A stretch of DNA of 36,603 bases, from the NCBI GenBank assembly GCA_902579215.1, contig CACHGH010000011.1, forward strand, positions 1 through 36,603, read 5' to 3'. Shown here piece after piece: positions 7,973-15,622 of this stretch; the first letter of the stretch is position 1, and each line of letters opens with the position of its first letter. The stretch is from an uncultured Pelagibacteraceae bacterium. GTDB taxonomy: Bacteria; Pseudomonadota; Alphaproteobacteria; Pelagibacterales; Pelagibacteraceae. The position numbers and the translations under genes were made by a program. Below the pieces are notes generated by a model that worked only from the letters and a program-made list of their open reading frames with translations, searched no databases and was not told the DNA's origin.

Positions 7973-8260
7973 TTACCACTTCTTTGTTTTTACATTATGA
8001 ACATGCACATGTTCACCTTTTTTAATTGATTTTACTACTTTGCCAATATCATGACCATATTTTAAAATTGTATCTCCCTCATTTAAATCGATCATTGCAA
8101 TTTTATGCCCTAAAGGGATTTCATTTTTTGACTGGATTTTTATTGATTTATCATTTTCCATAATCCAGCAATTGCAATCTTGATTTGGAGTGATTTTTTC
8201 AATAACTACTACACCCACATTATCCTTTTCATCATGTATTATTATATCAGTACTTGCCAT
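7973..8260 (-). CDS. suyA: (2R)-sulfolactate sulfo-lyase, small subunit (SAF domain)
   Basis: A 95-residue SAF-domain protein equal to the N-terminal domain of altronate dehydratase, here as a separate polypeptide as in SuyAB. The C-terminal [23 protein letters not shown] is diagnostic of this domain. It is the first gene of the leftward suyAB operon; its ATG at 8258-8260 faces the xsc promoter region. It forms the sulfolactate sulfo-lyase with SuyB in the cytoplasm. Expression is probably coordinated with xsc through the 88-base intergenic region, which is an inference from the layout. Confidence 0.87.
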   Translation of the reverse strand: MASTDIIIHDEKDNVGVVVIEKITPNQDCNCWIMENDKSIKIQSKNEIPLGHKIAMIDLNEGDTILKYGHDIGKVVKSIKKGEHVHVHNVKTKKW

Positions 8261-8348
8261 TGTGACGATTTCTTTGTTTGAAATTTGATAAACTTTATAT
8301 ATTAATCATCAAAATTAATAAATAAAAATTATATAGAAAGATTTAATA
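8261..8348. promoter_or_regulatory. Divergent suyAB/xsc control region with an inverted repeat
   Basis: This 88-base, very A+T-rich gap must hold the promoters for both suyAB (leftward) and xsc (rightward). TTTGAT (8284-8289) and ATCAAA (8308-8313) form an inverted repeat whose arms are separated by 18 bases, with an A+T-rich centre; such symmetry could be an operator for a shared regulator. I could not place convincing -35/-10 pairs. An AGAAAG purine run at 8335-8340 is a weak ribosome site for xsc. In so A+T-rich a genome a 6-base repeat can be chance. Confidence 0.3.
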
Positions 8349-10130
8349 ATGACCAAAATGACAACAGAGGAAGCTTTTATTAAAGTCCTTCAAATGCACG
8401 GGATAGAGCATGCCTTTGGAATTATAGGTTCTGCTTTTATGCCAATATCTGATTTATTTCCAAAAGCAGGAATTAACTTTTGGGATGTTGCTCATGAAAC
8501 TAATGGCGGATTAATAGCTGATGGTTACACTAGGGCAACTGGTAAAATGTCTATGGTCATAGCACAAAACGGACCTGGTATTACAGGTTTGGTTACACCA
8601 ATTAAAACTGCTTATTGGAATCATACGCCACTATTACTAGTTACACCTCAAGCAGCGAACAAAACAATGGGACAAGGTGGATTCCAAGAAGTCGAACAAA
8701 TGAATTTATTTAAAGATATGGTTTGTTATCAAGAAGAGGTAAGAGATCCATCAAGAATGGCTGAAGTTTTAAATAGAGTTATAGAAAAAGCAATCAGAGG
8801 CTCAGCACCAGCACAAATTAATGTACCAAGAGATTATTGGACTCAAGTTATTGATATTGAACTTCCTCCTATTGTTAGATTTGAAAGACAAGGCGGAGGA
8901 AAAGAAGCTATCGATAAAGCTGCAAAAATATTATCTGATGCAAAATTTCCAGTAATATTATCTGGAGCAGGTGTTGTTATTGGTGGAGCAATTGAAGATT
9001 GTAAAAAGCTTGCAGAAAAATTAGACGCACCAGTTTGTAGTGGGTATCAACATAATGATAGTTTTCCAGGTAGTCACCCGTTAGCTGTTGGACCTTTGGG
9101 TTACAATGGATCTAAAGCAGCAATGCAACTAATTTCCAAAGCTGATGTAGTTTTAGCTTTAGGCACTAGACTAAATCCATTTTCAACTTTACCAGGCTAT
9201 AACATTGATTATTGGCCAAAGAATGCAAAAATAATTCAGGTAGATATGAACCCAGATAGAATTGGACTGACAAAAAAAGTAACAGTTGGTATTGCTGGAG
9301 ATGCGAAATTAGTTTCACAACAAATTTTAACTAAATTAAGCTCAACCGCTGGTAACAACGGAAGAGATGAGAGAAAGAATTTAATTCATCAAACAAAATC
9401 TGCATGGCTTCAAACTTTAAGTAGTTTAGATCATGAAGAAGATGACCCCGGAACTGTTTGGAATAAAGAAGCAAGAGAAAGAGACAAAGATAGAATGTCA
9501 CCGAGACAAGCATGGAGAGCTATACAAGTAGGAATGCCAGATGATGTAATTATTTCTAGTGATATTGGAAATAATTGCGCTATTGGAAATGCATATCCAA
9601 CATTTGAAAAAGGGAGAAAATATTTAGCACCTGGTTTATTTGGACCTTGTGGATATGGATTCCCATCAATACTTGGAGCAAAAATCGGATGTCCAGATAC
9701 ACCGGTTATCGGATTTGCTGGAGATGGAGCATTTGGAATTAGTATGAACGAGATGAGTTCATGCGCAAGAAAAGAATGGCCAGCAATTACAATGGTGATT
9801 TTTAGAAATTATCAATGGGGAGCAGAAAAAAGAAACTCAATTCTTTGGTTTGATGATAATTTTATAGGAACTGAGCTTGATCCAGAATTAAGTTATTCGA
9901 AAGTAGCAAATGCATGCGGCTTAAAAGGTGTTGCAGTAAAAACTATGGAAGAAACAACAAAAGCAATAAAACAGTCGTGTGAAGATCAAAAAAAAGGAAT
10001 AACTACATTTATAGAGATAATTCTAAACCAAGAATTAGGCGAACCATTTAGAAGAGATGCTATGAAAAAACCTGTTAAAGTTGCTGGAATCAATAAAGAA
10101 GATATGGTTCCTCAAAAAAATATTAAGTAA
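8349..10130 (+). CDS. xsc: Sulfoacetaldehyde acetyltransferase
   Basis: Thiamine-diphosphate enzyme that converts sulfoacetaldehyde plus phosphate into acetyl phosphate and sulfite, the last step of taurine, isethionate and some DHPS degradation routes. It has 593 residues, the usual Xsc length. MTTEEAFIKVLQMHGIEHAFG, the catalytic-type Glu50 in AHETNGG, the long conserved NHTPLLLVTPQAANKTMGQG and QEEVRDPSRMAEVLNR stretches, and the ThDP motif GDGAF...N starting at Gly458 are specific to Xsc rather than acetolactate synthase. The start could be ATG 8349 or the in-frame ATG at 8358. It is divergent from suyAB. No pta or ackA for acetyl phosphate and no sulfite exporter lie in the window. A relic of another xsc 3' end lies at 11280-11351. 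Confidence 0.95.
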   Translation: MTKMTTEEAFIKVLQMHGIEHAFGIIGSAFMPISDLFPKAGINFWDVAHETNGGLIADGYTRATGKMSMVIAQNGPGITGLVTPIKTAYWNHTPLLLVTPQAANKTMGQGGFQEVEQMNLFKDMVCYQEEVRDPSRMAEVLNRVIEKAIRGSAPAQINVPRDYWTQVIDIELPPIVRFERQGGGKEAIDKAAKILSDAKFPVILSGAGVVIGGAIEDCKKLAEKLDAPVCSGYQHNDSFPGSHPLAVGPLGYNGSKAAMQLISKADVVLALGTRLNPFSTLPGYNIDYWPKNAKIIQVDMNPDRIGLTKKVTVGIAGDAKLVSQQILTKLSSTAGNNGRDERKNLIHQTKSAWLQTLSSLDHEEDDPGTVWNKEARERDKDRMSPRQAWRAIQVGMPDDVIISSDIGNNCAIGNAYPTFEKGRKYLAPGLFGPCGYGFPSILGAKIGCPDTPVIGFAGDGAFGISMNEMSSCARKEWPAITMVIFRNYQWGAEKRNSILWFDDNFIGTELDPELSYSKVANACGLKGVAVKTMEETTKAIKQSCEDQKKGITTFIEIILNQELGEPFRRDAMKKPVKVAGINKEDMVPQKNIK

Positions 10131-10149
10131 TTTTTTATAATCAATTTAA

Positions 10150-11268
10150 ATGAGACAAAATTTTATTATAAAATTAATTAATAAAAGACCTTTATTATTT
10201 AGCTTTATAATTTTAATAACTTTATTATTTGTAATTAATAAAGTGTCTAAAATTTTTTTAGAAGTTACAAAATTTGAAAAGAGAAACAATATTAATTTTA
10301 TTGAAAAAGTTTATGGCAAAGATAATGCTGAAGAATATGCCAAAGTAATTTTAGAACAAACAACCACCTTAAAATATAAACCATTTGTTGAATTTACTGA
10401 ACATTATCGATCGGGTGATTTTACTTCAGTAAGTAATTTTGGAAATAGATGTAATCAAAATTATATTAATATCTGTAAAGAACCTTCAGGAGGTAAAGAA
10501 GAAATATGGGTTTTTGGAGGATCAACTGTATTTGGTTACGGTGTAAAAAACGATGAAACTATAACTTCATATATCGAAAAAATAACTAAAAATAAATTTA
10601 AGGTAATAAATTTTGGTTCAGGATTTTATTATAGTACTCAAGAGAGAATATTATTTCAAAACTTATTAATTGAATTACCATCACCACATGCAGCAGTTTT
10701 TGTAGATGGTTATAATGATTTTCTCAAACGTCATAATTATAACGAAACTGCAATCAGTGAAGCAATTAGATATAAAATTAACAAAACATCAAAAGATGAT
10801 TTAATAGATTATTTTAAAGAAAGAATTAATAGACTCAACTTTGTGAGATTAATAAAAGAAAAAATTTTTATAGAAAAAGGTGAGAAATTATCAATTTTTA
10901 CACCAGAAGGCATTTTAAAAAATTCCAATCTTTTGAAAAATAATCAAGAAATTAATTCAAGTATAGGAGAACATTTTAATGTTAAAGTTCTTAACATTTT
11001 ACAACCAGTTCCAATTTTTCACGATAGTTATGACACCTCTAATATTCCAGATGCCTTTAAACTTGTAGACCAAGATGTAGATTTTATTAATTTAAAAAAT
11101 GCATATGAATATTTTTTAAATAATTCAAATCATAAATATTTGAATCTTTCTAAATTAAAAATCAATAAACCCATGTTTGTTGACGCAGTACATTATTCCA
11201 AAGAATTTAATATGGCTATTGCTAATGAAATAGTTAATTACTTAGATTTAATTTCAAATGAAAATTAA
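10150..11268 (+). CDS. Membrane-anchored SGNH/GDSL-type hydrolase, probable
   Basis: A 372-residue protein with one N-terminal transmembrane helix (about 14-32) and a body most likely on the periplasmic side. The SGNH blocks can be recognised: FGGSTVFG with Ser125, NFGSG near 154-158, DGYND with Asn189, and VDAVHYS with Asp345 and His348. These would make an esterase, deacetylase or acetyltransferase acting on a carbohydrate or lipid; the substrate is unknown. The gene lies 19 bases after xsc in the same direction but has no evident link to sulfonate chemistry. It sits exactly between the intact xsc gene and a short relic of a second xsc 3' end, so it seems to have entered this locus by recombination. 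Confidence 0.75.
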   Translation: MRQNFIIKLINKRPLLFSFIILITLLFVINKVSKIFLEVTKFEKRNNINFIEKVYGKDNAEEYAKVILEQTTTLKYKPFVEFTEHYRSGDFTSVSNFGNRCNQNYINICKEPSGGKEEIWVFGGSTVFGYGVKNDETITSYIEKITKNKFKVINFGSGFYYSTQERILFQNLLIELPSPHAAVFVDGYNDFLKRHNYNETAISEAIRYKINKTSKDDLIDYFKERINRLNFVRLIKEKIFIEKGEKLSIFTPEGILKNSNLLKNNQEINSSIGEHFNVKVLNILQPVPIFHDSYDTSNIPDAFKLVDQDVDFINLKNAYEYFLNNSNHKYLNLSKLKINKPMFVDAVHYSKEFNMAIANEIVNYLDLISNEN

Positions 11269-11279
11269 AAATAAATCTA

Positions 11280-11351
11280 CTAATAAAACCAGTTAGAGTT
11301 GCTGGTATCAAAAAAGAGGATATGAATCCTCAAAAATCATTAACAAAGTAA
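11280..11351 (+). pseudogene. Relic of the 3' end of a second xsc copy
   Basis: Read in frame, this 23-codon stretch plus TAA stop gives KPVRVAGIKKEDMNPQKSLTK, nearly the same as the end of the intact Xsc protein (KPVKVAGINKEDMVPQKNIK, codons ending at 10130). The match includes the register up to the last residue and the stop codon. Many differences are synonymous (cca/cct, gag/gaa, ggt/gga), so it is a diverged homologue rather than a fresh duplicate. It has no start codon or ribosome site and begins 11 bases after the SGNH gene stop. Best explanation: an older xsc was replaced by an incoming xsc plus SGNH cassette, leaving this scar. Confidence 0.85.
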
Positions 11352-11390
11352 ACATTTTCAATTAGATTAGATCTGGTAAATTAACTTTAT

Positions 11391-12695
11391 ATGACCGTAA
11401 TTAACGATCAAGGATGTGGGTGGTTAAATCTATTACCCAAAAGAACAAATATTAAATTTTTAAATAAAGACGAGCATTGTGAATTTTTAATTATAGGCGC
11501 AGGTTATACAGGGTTATCAGCAGCTAGAAAACTTTCGCAAATAAACAAAAATAAAAAAATCATAATAGTAGATGCACAGCTAGCTGGTGAAGGAGCAAGT
11601 GGAAGGAATTCTGGATACTTGGTTGACACAACTCTTAATGATGGATTTACTTCAAATAAAGATATTGAAAATTATAAAAGCAAAGTAAATATTTATAAAG
11701 CAGGCATAAAAGCTGTTAAAGAATTTATAAAAGAATACCAGGTTGATTGCGATTGGAATGAATGTGGAAAATATTTTGCATCATCGGTAGTTAATGATGA
11801 AAAAAAAATTTATAATTTTATAAAAATTTTAAACAAATTAGGTTTTAAAAATAAAATTTTATTTCAAAAAGATTTATATAAAAATCTTGGTACAAATTTT
11901 TACAAAATTGCTGTTCATACAGAAGGGGGAGTACTTTTGAATCCAGGTAAATTAGTAAGAGCAATGATTGATACATTACCAGAGAATATAAAACTATATG
12001 AAAATGCAGAACTTTTAAAATGGAAAAAAAATGGCGATAAGATTAATTGTGAGTTTAAAAAATACAGTATTAAAACAGATAAAATAATTTTTTGTGCAAA
12101 TGGTTTTTTAAGTAACCTTTCAATAAAAAAAAGATATAATTTTCCAATAACTTTGACCGCAAGTATGACCAGAAAACTTACAAATGAAGAATTTAGATCT
12201 ATTGGTGAACCAAAAGAATGGGGGGTTTTATCTATTAGACCTATGGGAGCAACAGTAAGATTAACTAAGGATAGACGTATTTTAATTAGAAATACTGCTG
12301 AGCTTAAAAATCCAAAATTTATGAGCAATATTGATTTAAGTGAACGGATCAAGTCTCACAAACTAGGTTTGGAAAAAAGATTTCCAACACTATCTAAAAA
12401 TTTAATTGAGCATAGTTGGTCAGGAATAGTTTGTAGAAGTGGAAATAGTTCACAAATTTTTGATAAAATTGATCAAAATATTTATGTTGCAGGTTGTTAT
12501 AATGGCTCTGGAATAGGTGTTGGAACCTTTTTTGGAGAACAAATAGCTTTAGTAGCTTCTGATCAAAAAACGGACGATACTAAAATTATTAATGATATTA
12601 AAAAGCCAAACTGGTTGCCTATACAGCCTTTTTTAAACATTGGTATATATTCAAGATTGTTATATGAGAGAATAAAAGCTACTAGTGAAATTTAA
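11391..12695 (+). CDS. FAD-dependent amine oxidoreductase (DAO family)
   Basis: A 434-residue flavoprotein of the D-amino-acid-oxidase fold, like glutamylputrescine oxidase and other secondary-amine or amino-acid dehydrogenases. The FAD-binding Rossmann motif FLIIGAGYTGLSAARKL begins at residue 32 (GAGYTG 36-41); GEGASGRNSGYL (66-77) is the flavin-proximal motif of this group; YVAGCYNGSGIGVGTFFGEQIA near the C-terminus is the second FAD segment. It would oxidise an amine to an imine, but the substrate is not evident. Downstream of xsc, a role in turning taurine or another aminosulfonate into sulfoacetaldehyde is conceivable; polyamines are an equal alternative. Three bases separate it from the next small gene. 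Confidence 0.85.
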   Translation: MTVINDQGCGWLNLLPKRTNIKFLNKDEHCEFLIIGAGYTGLSAARKLSQINKNKKIIIVDAQLAGEGASGRNSGYLVDTTLNDGFTSNKDIENYKSKVNIYKAGIKAVKEFIKEYQVDCDWNECGKYFASSVVNDEKKIYNFIKILNKLGFKNKILFQKDLYKNLGTNFYKIAVHTEGGVLLNPGKLVRAMIDTLPENIKLYENAELLKWKKNGDKINCEFKKYSIKTDKIIFCANGFLSNLSIKKRYNFPITLTASMTRKLTNEEFRSIGEPKEWGVLSIRPMGATVRLTKDRRILIRNTAELKNPKFMSNIDLSERIKSHKLGLEKRFPTLSKNLIEHSWSGIVCRSGNSSQIFDKIDQNIYVAGCYNGSGIGVGTFFGEQIALVASDQKTDDTKIINDIKKPNWLPIQPFLNIGIYSRLLYERIKATSEI

Positions 12696-12698
12696 TCT

Positions 12699-12908
12699 AT
12701 GAAAATTACAAATAATATAAAAATGATACTATTGATAATCCTAGGAATAATAGTGCTTTATATATTTAATTTAAAAAATAGTGACTTCAATTTAAATAGA
12801 TCAATTTCTGCTTGTATGGTAGCGCAAAAAAAAAGTTCAGAATCTTTTGATCCTGATAAAGCTAGAGAATTTTGCAAAGAAGAGATAAAGAAAAAAATTG
12901 ATTATTAA
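12699..12908 (+). CDS. Small single-pass membrane protein, unknown
   Basis: A 69-residue protein with one strongly hydrophobic helix (about residues 8-24) and a charged, Lys/Glu-rich tail containing two cysteines (CMVAQKK and FCKEE). The start ATG lies 3 bases after the stop of the FAD oxidoreductase gene, so it is likely co-translated with it; the gene ends 2 bases before the converging M24 gene, which argues that it is a real compact gene. I recognise no family. It may anchor or accompany the flavoprotein, but that is only suggested by position. Confidence 0.6.
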   Translation: MKITNNIKMILLIILGIIVLYIFNLKNSDFNLNRSISACMVAQKKSSESFDPDKAREFCKEEIKKKIDY

Positions 12909-12910
12909 TT

Positions 12911-14062
12911 TTATAGAACTATTAAGTCCAACTTTTGCTTACCAAGTCTTTCGTTTCCTTCTTTAGTAACAAGATAAGTTTCACCTAAATTCATAGCTAG
13001 TTGATTTTCTGAGTCCATTAAAATCATATGCATAAAAAAAACATTACCAGATTCAATAACGTATGGATTACCTGTGTATAGCATTGGCCAATCCATCCAG
13101 TTTGGTGAAAATGTTGATCCTAAAGAGTAGCCGCAAGCATTCATTCTTGATTTATAATATCCCAAGTCATCAAAAGTTTTTGCATGGACATCGAAAATTT
13201 CTCCTAATTTGTTGCCTGGTTTAAGTTTATTTTCGCAATTTTTTAGAGCTTCAACACAAGCTTCATGCATTTTAAAATGTTTTGGATCTGCTTTTCCTAT
13301 TGGTATAGTTCTAAACATAGCAGAATGATAATGCCTAAAAGTTCCTGCCCACTCTATGCTAAGTTGATCTTTATCAGATAAAGTTTTTTTTTCTGACTGA
13401 TACCTACATAGGAGTGCGTTTTCTCCAGAACCAATTATAAACTCGTTTGCAGGATAATCTCCGCCACCTTCAAAAATTACTTTATTCATTTCTGCAAGAA
13501 TTTTAGATTCATTAACACCTGTCTTTGCATGCTTCCATACTTCTTCTAAGGCTTTATCTGCAAGCAAAGCTGCTTTTTTTACATAAACAACCTCTTCTTT
13601 TGATTTAACTACTCTTAATTTTGAAATTAACTCTGATTTGTCTACAATCGAACAATAATTTTTTAAAGATTTATTAAGTATTAAAGTATTTCGACCTGTT
13701 AATCCGTAAGCTTCATATTCAATTCCTATTTTTTTTCCCTTTAGTTCTAATTCGTCCAAAATGATTTTTAGATCATTAGTTGGATTTGATCCATCTTTAT
13801 CAATCCATATTCTTATATCTTCTATATTGGATGTATTTTGTGCTTGTCTTAAATCAGGCGCTCTAGTTAATAATATAATATTTCCTTTTTGATCTAGAAC
13901 TAAAGTTTGAAAAAAAACATAACCAAACGTGTCATAACCAGTTAACCAATACATGGACTCTTGTCTAAACATAAGTAGAGCATCTATATTTTGTTCTTTC
14001 ATTGATTTTAAAACTTTTGACTTTCTTGACGTGAATTCTTCTTTTGAAAAATGAAGACCCAT
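12911..14062 (-). CDS. M24 (pita-bread) family hydrolase of creatinase / ectoine-hydrolase type
   Basis: A 383-residue two-domain protein: an N-terminal creatinase-type domain (about 1-145, with YWLTGYDTFGYVF) and a C-terminal pita-bread domain. The usual metal ligands of aminopeptidase P/methionine aminopeptidase are largely lost: the first two Asp positions read IEWAG (Glu237) and HSAMFRT (Ala248), and the HGIGH-type histidine segment reads GYSLGSTFSP (311-320); the last Glu (GETYL, Glu361) remains. This pattern resembles metal-free creatinase and ectoine hydrolase DoeA, so a C-N amidohydrolase on a small solute is more likely than a peptidase. The chosen ATG at 14062 overlaps the M23 stop by one base (TAATG); an upstream ATG at 14110 inside that gene is less likely. 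Confidence 0.82.
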   Translation of the reverse strand: MGLHFSKEEFTSRKSKVLKSMKEQNIDALLMFRQESMYWLTGYDTFGYVFFQTLVLDQKGNIILLTRAPDLRQAQNTSNIEDIRIWIDKDGSNPTNDLKIILDELELKGKKIGIEYEAYGLTGRNTLILNKSLKNYCSIVDKSELISKLRVVKSKEEVVYVKKAALLADKALEEVWKHAKTGVNESKILAEMNKVIFEGGGDYPANEFIIGSGENALLCRYQSEKKTLSDKDQLSIEWAGTFRHYHSAMFRTIPIGKADPKHFKMHEACVEALKNCENKLKPGNKLGEIFDVHAKTFDDLGYYKSRMNACGYSLGSTFSPNWMDWPMLYTGNPYVIESGNVFFMHMILMDSENQLAMNLGETYLVTKEGNERLGKQKLDLIVL

Positions 14063-14868
14063 TAATTTATATCCAGTACAGTTGCAGGATCCAGTCTGGT
14101 TCCAAACCAATTTAATCTCACATCTAAGTGTGGACCTGTAGATCTGCCACTTGAACCAACTGTTCCAATGATATCTCCTTGCTTTACAATATCATCTTTT
14201 TCAACAAAAATTTTATCCAAATGCATATATAAAGTTGATATTCCATGACCGTGATCAAAAATTAAAGTTGCACCTGTAAAATATAAATCATTTTCCGCTA
14301 ACGTTACAATACCATCAGCCATTGCCTTTATAGGTGTTCCAAGGTCACCTGCAAAATCAATTCCATAATGTGGCCAACGCGGTTTGCCATTTAATATTCT
14401 TTGACTTCCATAGACACCAGTGATTATTGCATTTTCTAATGGTAAAATAAATTTATTTTTAAAAAAATCCAAATCTGAATTTATCTCTCTTGCTTCGGCG
14501 ATAAGTTTATTTTCATTTTTTATTCTTTCATAAACTTCTTCAGGCGGAGTTACTTTTTTTTCTTCAAGTCCATCAATTCGTTGTATATTGTATTTTCTTT
14601 TTTGAACTTTCTTAATAATTGTATATGTATCTCCATTTTTTTTAACTTTTATTAAAACATCATATTTTCTCTCTCTATCCAATCCAAATGCAAAATATCC
14701 ATCTTTAGATACTTTGACTTTTGTTTTATCTATAGTAACGATAGAGTTAGGATCAGTTTTGCCTACTATGTAATGTCCTTGAATAAATTTACCATTAAAC
14801 TCAACAGCATAAGAATTGAACGAAATAAAAAAAAATATTAAAAAAAATTTAATTATTTTGCAGTCCAT
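14062..14868 (-). CDS. M23 family (LytM-type) metallopeptidase, secreted
   Basis: A 268-residue envelope protein with an N-terminal signal or anchor segment (about 7-21), a beta-rich region with charged repeats, and a C-terminal LytM domain (about 140-260). Zinc-site residues are visible: His167 and Asp171 in HYGIDFAG, His216 in YMHLDK, and His247 in STGPHLDVRLNW. The usual HxH motif is HxD here (Asp249), a variant common among proteobacterial M23 proteins with GPHLDxRxNW. It probably cleaves peptidoglycan cross-links in the periplasm. It overlaps the SDR gene by 16 bases and the M24 gene by one base, so it belongs to the leftward operon starting with the GMC gene. Confidence 0.88.
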   Translation of the reverse strand: MDCKIIKFFLIFFFISFNSYAVEFNGKFIQGHYIVGKTDPNSIVTIDKTKVKVSKDGYFAFGLDRERKYDVLIKVKKNGDTYTIIKKVQKRKYNIQRIDGLEEKKVTPPEEVYERIKNENKLIAEAREINSDLDFFKNKFILPLENAIITGVYGSQRILNGKPRWPHYGIDFAGDLGTPIKAMADGIVTLAENDLYFTGATLIFDHGHGISTLYMHLDKIFVEKDDIVKQGDIIGTVGSSGRSTGPHLDVRLNWFGTRLDPATVLDIN

Positions 14869-15620
14869 CCGCCATCTACTAATATAGAAGTTCCATGAAT
14901 CATTGAAGCAGCATCAGATGCTAAAAAAACAACAGTAGATGCTATTTCTGACATTTCTGCAAATCTTCCAAGAGGAATATTATTTAAAGTTTCTTTTTTA
15001 AATTTTTTGTTTTTCAGAAACTTTTTTGTCATTGGGGTAACAACAAATGTTGGTGCCACAGTATTTACTCTTATGTTATATTTCGCTAGGTCTACAGCCA
15101 TACCTTTCGTTAAACCCTCTAAGCCCCATTTATTCATATTATAGACACTTCTTATTGGGCCTCCAACATGTCCCATTTGAGAAGACATATTAATAATAGA
15201 GCCCCCAATTTTTTTACGATTTTTTAATTTCATCATTTTGATTGCACACAATTGGGCTATATTAAATGTAGCTATAGTATTGACCTTAACAAGATATTCC
15301 ATATTTTTTGTTTTAACTTTTGTAAAGTGTTCAGGGATATTATTTCCAGCATTATTAACCAAAACATCAATTCTTGGCTGTTTATTTATTATAGTTTTGA
15401 TTTCATTATAATTTGTAACATCACAAGTATAAGATTTACATTTTACCTTTAATTTTTTTATAATTTTTGAAACACCATCAAGGTCTTTTTTTGTACGACT
15501 AATTATAATTAAATTAGAGCCTGCTTCAGCTAAAGCTATAGCGCACGCTTTACCCAAACCTTTACCTGCTCCCGTTACTAGTGAATATTTATTTTTTAGA
15601 TTATATTTTTTTAAATACAT
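14853..15620 (-). CDS. Short-chain dehydrogenase/reductase (SDR)
   Basis: A 255-residue classical SDR. The nucleotide-binding motif is TGAGKGLG (16-23), NNAG is at 89-92, and the catalytic set is Ser146/147 with Tyr160 and Lys164 in YNMNK; the C-terminus with HGTSILVDGGW is standard. SRTKK after the second strand, with Arg in place of Asp, suggests preference for NADP(H), an inference. The substrate, an alcohol or carbonyl, is not known. Its place after the GMC oxidoreductase could mean consecutive steps in one oxidation route, but TerC separates them. Confidence 0.9.
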   Translation of the reverse strand: MYLKKYNLKNKYSLVTGAGKGLGKACAIALAEAGSNLIIISRTKKDLDGVSKIIKKLKVKCKSYTCDVTNYNEIKTIINKQPRIDVLVNNAGNNIPEHFTKVKTKNMEYLVKVNTIATFNIAQLCAIKMMKLKNRKKIGGSIINMSSQMGHVGGPIRSVYNMNKWGLEGLTKGMAVDLAKYNIRVNTVAPTFVVTPMTKKFLKNKKFKKETLNNIPLGRFAEMSEIASTVVFLASDAASMIHGTSILVDGGWTAK

Positions 15621-15622
15621 TT

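Noticed and set aside
8349-10130. Acetolactate synthase large subunit for the ThDP enzyme
   Set aside because: The N-terminal and central motifs are those of Xsc, there is no ilvN-type small subunit, and the neighbours are suyAB.
12911-14062. DMSP lyase DddP, which is also an M24-fold enzyme
   Set aside because: DddP keeps metal-binding Asp, His and Glu residues; here key positions are Ala or missing and the motifs fit creatinase/ectoine hydrolase better.
14062-14110. Upstream in-frame ATG giving 16 more residues at the M24 hydrolase N-terminus
   Set aside because: The extra codons lie inside the conserved end of the M23 gene; the ATG at 14062 in a TAATG junction gives the natural start.
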